DNA of 64,000 nt from Fallopia convolvulus. Lineage: Eukaryota > Streptophyta > Magnoliopsida > Caryophyllales > Polygonaceae. The stretch spans positions 2,151,484 through 2,215,483 of the forward strand of contig OZ024733.1 of assembly GCA_964016875.1 (NCBI GenBank). The letters are read 5' to 3'. Position 1 is the stretch's first letter, and each line of letters starts with the position of its first letter. Of the stretch, positions 57,095 to 64,000 are shown one piece after another. The notes beneath the pieces were generated by a model, which had not been told where the DNA came from, did not search any database, and saw nothing but the letters and a program-made list of their open reading frames with translations. The position numbers and the translations under genes are program-made.

Positions 57095-57310
57095 ACCAGG
57101 TTATCGCCGACGATGATTGATGAGCTTATCGCCGCCTTCAACCTTTGAAACGTCGGCTACAAAAATACAGAGAGCGAGAAGAGGAGAAAAACTGCTATTC
57201 GAGAGAGGAGAGAGAGCGGAAATTGAATATGGAAAGGCAACCGAGCTATCCCGAGATTTTAGGCCATCTTCTCTTATTATTTGTTTTTTTATATTTTAAT
57301 CCAATAAAAA
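57095..57310 (-). promoter_or_regulatory. 5' untranslated exon and promoter of the Mutator-associated gene
   Basis: A donor (CCTG|GTAAGT) at 57097, preceded by a C/T-rich leader (57160-57240), with AATATAAAAAAAC near 57289 as a TATA-like box. The nearest ATG is in the exon at 56546-56597. Confidence 0.5.
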
Positions 57311-57319
57311 TTTGATCCG

Positions 57320-57465
57320 GTGAATCCCCCGTATCCCACCTTTTTTACACCCTATTTTAACAAAATCCTCACCCTCCATTCTTCTATATCCAATGGTCAT
57401 ACTTTAACCACACGATTTACCTTATAAATTGCTCTTACTTGAACATTATTCTATATATATATATG
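57320..57465 (-). repeat. Probable right terminal repeat of the Mutator-like element carrying the gene
   Basis: On the minus strand it begins GAATAATGTTCAAGTAAGAG and contains ACCATTGGATATAGAAGAAT and GGAGGGTGAGGATT, like the ends of the neighbouring elements. The matching left end was not identified. The outer edge is a (TA)n run. Confidence 0.4.
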
Positions 57466-58000
57466 GTGTATTGGGGGAGAGGGATTTGTACACATGCATG
57501 TATATCTGACTATCCGAAATTAGTAAGATAAAAAGAATGTAACATAAATACTACTATATCTTTGAACCCTTTTTAAAAAATTAAAATTAACAAACAATAT
57601 CCAGATTTACCAAGATTAGCATTCTTATTGTGTGCCCATGGGCGCACATTAGAAAATCCGAAAACAAAATAGTATATCTTTTTTTAACCTAATCGGTAAG
57701 TCTAAGGACATACACTAAAATTGCTCTTTTTAAAAACTAAAAACCTATTTGAAAACTAATAAATCCGTAAATTTTTTTATAAATTTTAAATATATATAAA
57801 TCCCTAATTTGTTTCTATTTTATGGATCTTAAGGACATAGGTTAGAAAAATCAATAATATATTACCTAAAAGCTCCAATTAAGATGATTATTCCTAAGTG
57901 ATACTCTAATTAAATTTTTTTATCATTAATTATATTTATTAATGAATTAAAATAAAAATACAAATCATACAATTAATACATTTAAATAAGGAAAGTATTA
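57466..58000. other. AT-rich spacer with short similarity to the phosphatase promoter region
   Basis: GTATTGGGGGAGA with GATTTGTACACATGCATG resembles 39255-39295. TTAAATAAGGAAAGTATTA near 57978 also occurs near 39292. No gene seen. Confidence 0.4.
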
Positions 58001-58730
58001 ACACTATTGGAAAACGCACATATAGCTAGGAAATCCTGGCGTTGTTAAGTTTGTGTGTAACTGCCACAAAATTCCCCACAAACCTCAATTTTTCTGACTG
58101 TTTACCCATGAAGTCCATGGTTGGGGCTATATTTGTTAAAATATTGTCGCGAAATATACACACAGCTAAGTTCGATTATAAGATTGTGGTCATATAGCCA
58201 GGAAAATATGGGTGCGGCTATAGTTGCGGCCATATTGACGCGAATATATTACGAAGCTAAATTCGGTTCTAAATTTATGGGAAAATTGTCGCGAAATAAT
58301 CACGCAGATAAGTTCGATTCTAAGTTTGTGGCCATATAGCCATGAAAATATGGGTTACGGCTATAGTTGCGGCCATATTGACGCGAATATATTACGAAGC
58401 TAAATTCGGTTCTACATTTGTGAGAAAATTTTCGAGAAATAATCATGCAGTTAAGTTCGATACTAAGTTTGTGGCCATATAGTCATGAACATATGATTTC
58501 CGGCTATAGTTGAGGCTATATTTGACGCAAATGACTTACGTAGCTAGATTCGGTTCTAAGTTTGTGGCCAATATGATGTGAATGAGTTCTTCATTTATGG
58601 ATAGAGAAGTTCTTCATTTCGTGTCTAAGTTTGTATGGAAAAATATGCAAAAACAGTCACGAGATTAGCCATGAGTTCTTCATTTCATGAGAAATCAGCA
58701 AAAACAACCACAAGACTAGCCACAAGGTTG
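58001..58730 (+). mobile_element. CACTA-like terminus with subterminal repeats
   Basis: Starts CACTATTGGAAAACGC, like CACTA transposon ends. An approximately 125-bp unit follows, about three times, between 58130 and 58500, with AAGTTCGATTCTAAGTTTGT, GCGGCCATATTGACGCGAA and TACGAAGCTAAATTCGG. Such arrays are the usual subterminal transposase binding regions of CACTA elements. No transposase and no second terminus in the window. Confidence 0.5.
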
Positions 58731-61720
58731 TAAAAAAAATGGGAGATTGTTATCCCCAAGATTAGAAACCACAACCTCTCACAAACCAATCCTAAAGACA
58801 CTCAAACCAGTTGTGCTAGCCACTCTTTCAAACTTATAAGGGAAAGAGTTGTATTTAATTTCTCTCGTGTGACAAAGTCATCTTCAACCCGGTTCGTTTT
58901 TGTTCGATTTTAATTAAAATTGTCCGGTCCACCTTGTTTTAGGGTTCATAAAAATGTAAATGAACCGGTTCCGTAAAGCTTATAATTTTTATGATTTTAT
59001 GAAGCTATAATATATGATTTTTGTTTTAATATCCCTCATTTTTATTAAGGGTAAAAATGTTATTTTTCCTTTTTTTAATATAATAAAATATTTACATATT
59101 TTATTTCTTAAAGTTATAATGTTATAAGGTTAGTTTATAAGTTTAAGACCATATTAAAGATTATAAAAATTATTGTCTCATATTATAAATAGTAATTACG
59201 AACGATACGAATTATGGTTTTATGATTATTATAATATGATAAATGTAACCATGAATAAGACAAGTCTTATTTATTATTTAAAATTATAAGACGGTAAATA
59301 TAAGTAATAAAGCTTATGTAAAAATATCATAGTATATTTCTAAAATTCATAATAAATGTTTTAGCTAAAGTTTAACTAAGTAATATATTTTTGGGGTAAG
59401 TATAATTTTAACATATTATTTACTCTTTATAAATTATTTCTTTTAAAAAGTAAATATTACAAACAAAGGAATGGATTATTTTATTTGGAAATGCAAATAC
59501 AAATAATAATTAAAAAAAAAAGATAAAAGTAGAATAATGGAAAAATGCCATTCCGAAGATTCGAAGTTCAATTGGAGTTTTAAATCGGTAATTTTAAATG
59601 GGTATTTTCCCTATAAGACTAAAGGGATGGAATTAAGTAGAATTTACAATAAGGTTTTAATTGGGTAATTTTGAATAAAGTTAGGAAGTTCAACGAGAAT
59701 TTTAAAAATAAGATTATGTTTTTTTATGAGTATTTAAACATGTATATGAAGTTGCTTGGAGATTCTAAGAAAAATATAATTTATAAGAAGAAGAAGAGGA
59801 AACTCTTATTTTTATATAAAAGGTTGGGATAAGTAAAATTAAATAAATTTATTAATAAGTTTTGGGTTATGTATAAGTAATAAGGCATTTTTTTATACTA
59901 ATATTGAAATACATATAAGTATAAATATATAATTTAAGTTAATATTTTGTAAGGAAATGTTTAAAATAAATGATATGAATATTTTAGAATCGTTCATTCT
60001 ATCTCAACCCCATGGTTGCGGCGTCGTTACTTCGCTAGTTGTCGAGTTGTCCTCACCAAGACACCATTTTCTCTTGCTCTTGTTCCTTCACGATCGTTGC
60101 CGCCGGCGATCAAGCCAAGAACCGTCGGGTGCCTCGTCTCTGCCTCGCGATCAGTAGACGTTGCCGGTCGCAGTGGTCGTCGCTCAAATCGCACCGCAAG
60201 GCTATCGATTCGTCCCTACTTCACCGAACTGTTTTGCCCCGCCGATCCTTCCATCGAGCTCGTCCTTGTGAACAAGACCGATCTGGGCCAGTACACTAAA
60301 GCACCGAGCGTGTAAAAGGAAATCAGGTTGTTGATCGTCACCGGGGTCGACCCTTACCGAGAGTGTGACCTGTTCAAGACTTCCGATTGAGCCTTGTCGA
60401 AGTTCAACTAAGATCTAAACCAATTCGTGCCTTGGTAAAGGCTTTTGCCCCTTTCTTGTTCGTGCACTTAATGATTAATTGATGTTTGTGCATGGGTTTG
60501 GATGTAATTAATTACTTGCTAGGTGCAGAAGGTTGTGTTCTTGCCAATTTCTTTTTCGTTCAGATCGAATAACATGTATTTGTCTCTGCTTATGAAAATA
60601 TTTGATCAATTTTAGTTTTACTGCAAAAGCTTGGTCAAGTGTGGTAGATTTAGTGTTGTGGTCAAGGAGTCAACCAAATTGTTTAAGCTTGGCTAGTTAA
60701 TGGAATTTACAGTGGAGAGAGGGAGAGTGCAATTGCGAATTGTTGATGGTACTGAATTGATTGTTGTTGGTTGATTATGGCTTATTAATTGTAATAGTGT
60801 TTTGGAGTTTGTTTAATTGTTATATATGTAATGTTGTCATTGAAATAGTTAATTCATTAATTTATAAATGGTTATAGAATTTGTAGTGGTTTAATTAAAT
60901 GTCTTGATCTAGATTAGTAGGTTAAAATACTACCAGATTGATTAAGTATATTCTTCTTGTAAAATAAAAATGTCGTAATAGAAGCGTGCTAATATAGTAA
61001 CCTAGGTTGGAATCAAACGAGTGACTTTGGATGGGTTGGTTTGGAAAATTGTAAGTGCTCACCTAAGTTGATAATGTCAAATAATCACCACTTAGAAAGA
61101 GCTTTTAGATTTTGGGGCATTAAGTTTGTGTTTCGTTTCTCTTCGAATGTTATAGTTTCGGTTATTTATTTGTTAGGAATCGGTAACGTTCACGTGTAAC
61201 TAGTTCGAGCCTAAATTCCTCTGCTACGTAATTGTGTTCGTCTCTTGAGGTAAGTCGTTCTCGACTTGCTCGGCTCTATCCTAGTCTTGTTAGATTTCAT
61301 GCCGTGATTGTGAGATTGGTTTTGGGAATTAATCCCGAATGTATGCTTTTTCTTGTGAAATGTTTTCATGCATGATGTGATGTGTTTTACATTCCAAACG
61401 TTTTCTCGTAAAAGAAATAGTATCGTTTTCTCTGTGCTGGCAGCGTAACTGGCATGATCATGTGCGACGATTGCCGGTGGCGAAGAGGCGTCTAGCCATG
61501 GTCGTGTGTCGGTCGGGCCCCTTTAAAAATAAAAATTGATTGCTTGTTTTTGGCAAGTGCTCCAGTGGAGTCTTGACCAGGGGTTGGAAGGATGACGTAT
61601 ATGAAAAGTGGGAGGGCCTGCCTCTGCACTGGGGCGCAGGTGAGTTAGCGCCGTAGATGGGAATGCGGTGGAGGAAGGGAGAATTGCATTTCCCAATAGG
61701 ATTGTGAATTATTTTGTTGT
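58731..61720 (+). repeat. Degenerate long-LTR-like stretch
   Basis: Order: AT-rich 5' part, TATATAAAAGG-like box near 59815, GC-rich island with Pro/Arg-rich frames (60010-60420), and a second part with a GCACTGGGGCGCAGG region (61560-61680). The layout resembles LTRs E, G and H, but neither TG...CA end was found. The ORF at 60016-60315 is probably not a gene because three frames are open together. Confidence 0.35.
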
Positions 61721-61799
61721 GTGTGTGTGTGTGATTACTTAGTTGGTTTTCGACCTTGTGAATTTTTGTTACGCTTGATGAATTGCTTGTTTCATTGTA

Positions 61800-63228
61800 T
61801 TTCCCTTTATTTGTTAAATGTCGAAGTGTTGGTTATTATTACAAAGATAAAACAGATTCTCCATATTGCTAACACAGTTCCTTTAGACAAGTACCTAGGA
61901 TGCCCAATTATCAACGGACGAGTGACACAGAACACTTTTAAACCCTGACTCTTAGAACCAGAGCCCAACTTTCGAAATGGAAAGCCAACACCCTTTCGTA
62001 AGAAGGACGCAAAACTCTTCTCAAAGCAAACCTATCAGCACAACCAAATTATATCATGCAATCTTTTCTGCTACCACAAGCAACCCTGAAAAAGCTAGAC
62101 CAAATTAATAAAAATTCTTCTGGATTAAGGATAACAACTATAAACCACTAATAAGCTGGAACTTTGTTTGTCGACCACCCGCCCACGGGGGGAGGTGGGT
62201 ATATCCAAGGCAGAAGAGATGAATTAAGAACTCCTAATAAAATTTTTGTGGAAAATCATAGCAGAACCCGATAACATCTAGATTAAAATAGTGACAGAAA
62301 AATATCTCAAAACGGAAAGTATCCTTAATTACAAGAAAAAAAAATTAAAACATCATGACAGTGGTCAAAACTGCTAAGCATATGGGACAACTGGACAGGT
62401 AATGGTCCTCTAACCCCAAAAATAGAAGTTGAAAATCTAATTAATAGGGAGGAGCATGTTGATGCGTACCTTCTAGAGGACAATTCATGGAACCTAGAAA
62501 AATTGTTTAAGGTCGTTAACCAAGAGGACCTCGGAAAAATTGCTAAAATCATTAACCCCATCAACAAAATCCCGGATAGATGGTTGGTACTCAACCCATT
62601 CTGTCATGGTCTGGTTCCACCAATCCAAAGGTGAGCCCAGAATTAATTTGGAATGGATTAAGAAGCTTAACATCCCCTCTAAAATGAAAAACTTCTTATG
62701 GAAAGTGGCTCGTAACGGCCTCCCAACTAAAACGAGGCTTGCAGCCAACCATATACCAGTACCACAGGGCTGTGAAGCCTGTAACAACTAGTTCGAAGAT
62801 ACCAACCATATCTTACTATCTTGCCCACTTACCAGGGCAACCCTCAACTCTTTAAGCCTGAAACTACTTTGGATTCTCGAGCAAATGTTACCTGGCGACA
62901 AAAAACCACACCAAGATTTGGAAGAAATTAGAGCAACAACAACTAAGCAGGAGATGGAACTCCCACAAACGCTTGGTGGAGCCTGTGGTTCGCCAGAAAT
63001 AAGAGAACTTTTGACAATGATAACAACCAACTCTTGAATCAAGTCGGATATCTTTGCGAGTTTACTTGTAATTAGGTCAAAGACTAGAAATTGGCAGGAG
63101 AGACTGACAATATCACCTCGCACAATCATAATACGAGAACTAGGGTTGGGCGAAAGCTTGCTAAGTGAGCAAAACCAAAGAGAGACTTTATTAAATTAAA
63201 TTTTGATGGTGAAGTTTGCTCGGATGGT
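61800..63228 (+). pseudogene. Decayed LINE: reverse transcriptase thumb and zinc region
   Basis: Short in-frame pieces match L1-type LINEs: DKYLGCPIINGRVTQNTF (61890-61945), a thumb-like piece in another frame near 62000, then EWIKKLNIPSKMKNFLWKVA and RNGLPTKTRLAAN (62650-62760), with CEAC beside it. These are the regions between the reverse transcriptase and RNase H domains. Many frame changes; 5' truncated. Confidence 0.75.
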
Positions 63229-63651
63229 GTGGCCTCGTTCGGTTTCATCCTTAGGGACTCCAGTGGATCCTCTATTCATTTCGACGGAGGATTGATCGGT
63301 CGATTGTCTGTTCTTATCTCCGAGACCATCGCCTTGCGCCAAGGACTACTCGAGGCTATTAGTCGTGGTATCTCCCAGCTCCATATTGAAGGCGATAATT
63401 TGCAGCTGGTCAAGGCCGTTCTTGGTGATTGGCGCTGCTCGTGGGCGATTGAGTTGTTACGTTCGGACATCCACTGCTTGTTGGCTCGTTTCCAGGATTG
63501 GAGTATCGCTCATGTCCACCGTGAGTGCAATTCGGTGGCGGACTACATCGTTGGATCCTTTCAACGTGTTTCTTTTATTTCGCTTGTAGTTGACTCGGGT
63601 TTGCATACCCTCATCCGTCAGGATGCTCTAGGGCTGTCACTAGCTTGTTAG
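63187..63651 (+). pseudogene. LINE RNase H domain
   Basis: Open from about 63187 to the stop at 63651. Catalytic-type residues are present: Asp in KLNFDGE, Glu in ISETIALRQG, Asp in HIEGDNLQL, and HRECNSVADYI near the end. The domain degrades the RNA strand in some plant LINEs. It is better preserved than the rest of this element. Confidence 0.8.
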
Positions 63652-64000
63652 TGACCACCCTAATTACTTTCCTTATAAAAAAAGTTAAAAAAAAGGGGGA
63701 TAAGGGAACCATAAGAGAAAAGAGGCAAATGAAGCCATAATTGAGTGACAAGTTGGATATGATTTTGGAGATGCTAATGAAGGATGGTGAGAATAAGAAA
63801 CCTTGACTCGAAATCATGAATGGACCCCTCTTTCTTTCCTTAGTCATCATGTCCTCCACTAAAAGGTTTTGTTTTGATGTTTTTGCTTATTGTTCCCATG
63901 ACTACATATGATCTTATTTTGTTTTGTGTCTATGTTGGTTATGTAATCTTTTCCTAAATGCTACTATGACAACCTTTTGATGATGAGTTTAAATTCCATG
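63652..64000. other. LINE 3' tail and following DNA
   Basis: A-runs near 63677-63694 mark the LINE 3' end. The rest is AT-rich with no gene seen. Confidence 0.5.

Larger units (their letters stand above)
53024..57260 (-). pseudogene. Multi-exon gene of the type carried by plant Mutator-like elements
   Basis: Exons (minus strand): a 5' untranslated exon ending at 57097, a first coding exon at 56546-56597 or its copy at 55947-55998, then 55250-55450, 54790-55147, 54074-54575, 53722-53968, 53191-53634 and 53024-53104. All junctions have GT-AG signals and matching phases. The product starts MASSSKVK, has a Lys/Asp-rich acidic-basic region, then a conserved block joining PPMDIPR to KLGHWLVSNYDPRRG and VEEDVELCLGIPRG-like sequence, then GPIFFLLLMYLDRVVNYR. 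This block is seen in plant proteins often linked to Ulp1 proteases inside Mutator-like elements. One extra A in an A7 run (near 53805-53811) shifts the frame in exon 53722-53968; otherwise the frame would continue cleanly. Function unknown. Confidence 0.6.

Overview
The window is nuclear DNA of a flowering plant, most likely a eudicot. Most of it is plant retrotransposons and DNA transposons, genes are interrupted by GT-AG introns, and the intergenic DNA is AT-rich. Nothing fixes the genus. All exon calls come from reading splice signals and reading frames by eye; no database was searched.

Region 1 to 25158 holds three related Ty1/copia elements with Sirevirus features: a TGGTATCAGAGC-type primer binding site, G5 polypurine tracts, and an extra ORF after pol in two of them. 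Element A (1-5548, minus, cut by the window edge) keeps LTRs, a gag C-terminal ORF and an RNase H tail. Element B (6075-15875, plus) has a full gag-pol-ORF3 layout with several stops and small deletions, an intact ORF3 and a 3' LTR cut at 15875. Element C (18129-25153, minus) has near-identical 894-bp LTRs, a perfect AGAAG target duplication and a deletion from the primer binding site into integrase. Between B and C lie gene remnants (15876-18123).

Region 25159 to 39330 holds the clearest host gene, a lipid phosphate phosphatase epsilon-like gene on the minus strand with four exons (38817-38873, 38484-38712, 25865-25938, 25545-25772). Its second intron is about 12.5 kb. It contains a LINE (26236-27917 and 37067-38005) split by an Athila-like Ty3/gypsy element D (27918-37066, TSD CTTTG), itself split by solo LTR E (30362-34122, TSD GGTAT).

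Region 39331 to 57470 is a cluster of Mutator-like or foldback elements. A large one (about 40139-49113) contains solo LTR G (40677-48115, TSD TATAT), which contains solo LTR H (42290-46661, TSD GAATT). Then come a 1.2-kb inverted-repeat element, a 2.1-kb foldback element with minisatellite arms, and a multi-exon minus-strand gene (53024-57097) of the kind often found in plant Mutator-like elements.

Region 57471 to 64000 has a CACTA-like terminus, a degenerate LTR-like stretch with a GC-rich island, and a decayed LINE ending at about 63690.

The strongest unexplained signals are four. Solo LTRs E and H share an RNA polymerase III promoter layout (A box, B box, T-run). The copia LTRs are saturated with GGAAC/GTTCC. 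Elements A and C were both rebuilt by deletions beginning just after the primer binding site. ORF3 of element B stays open while its gag and pol have decayed.
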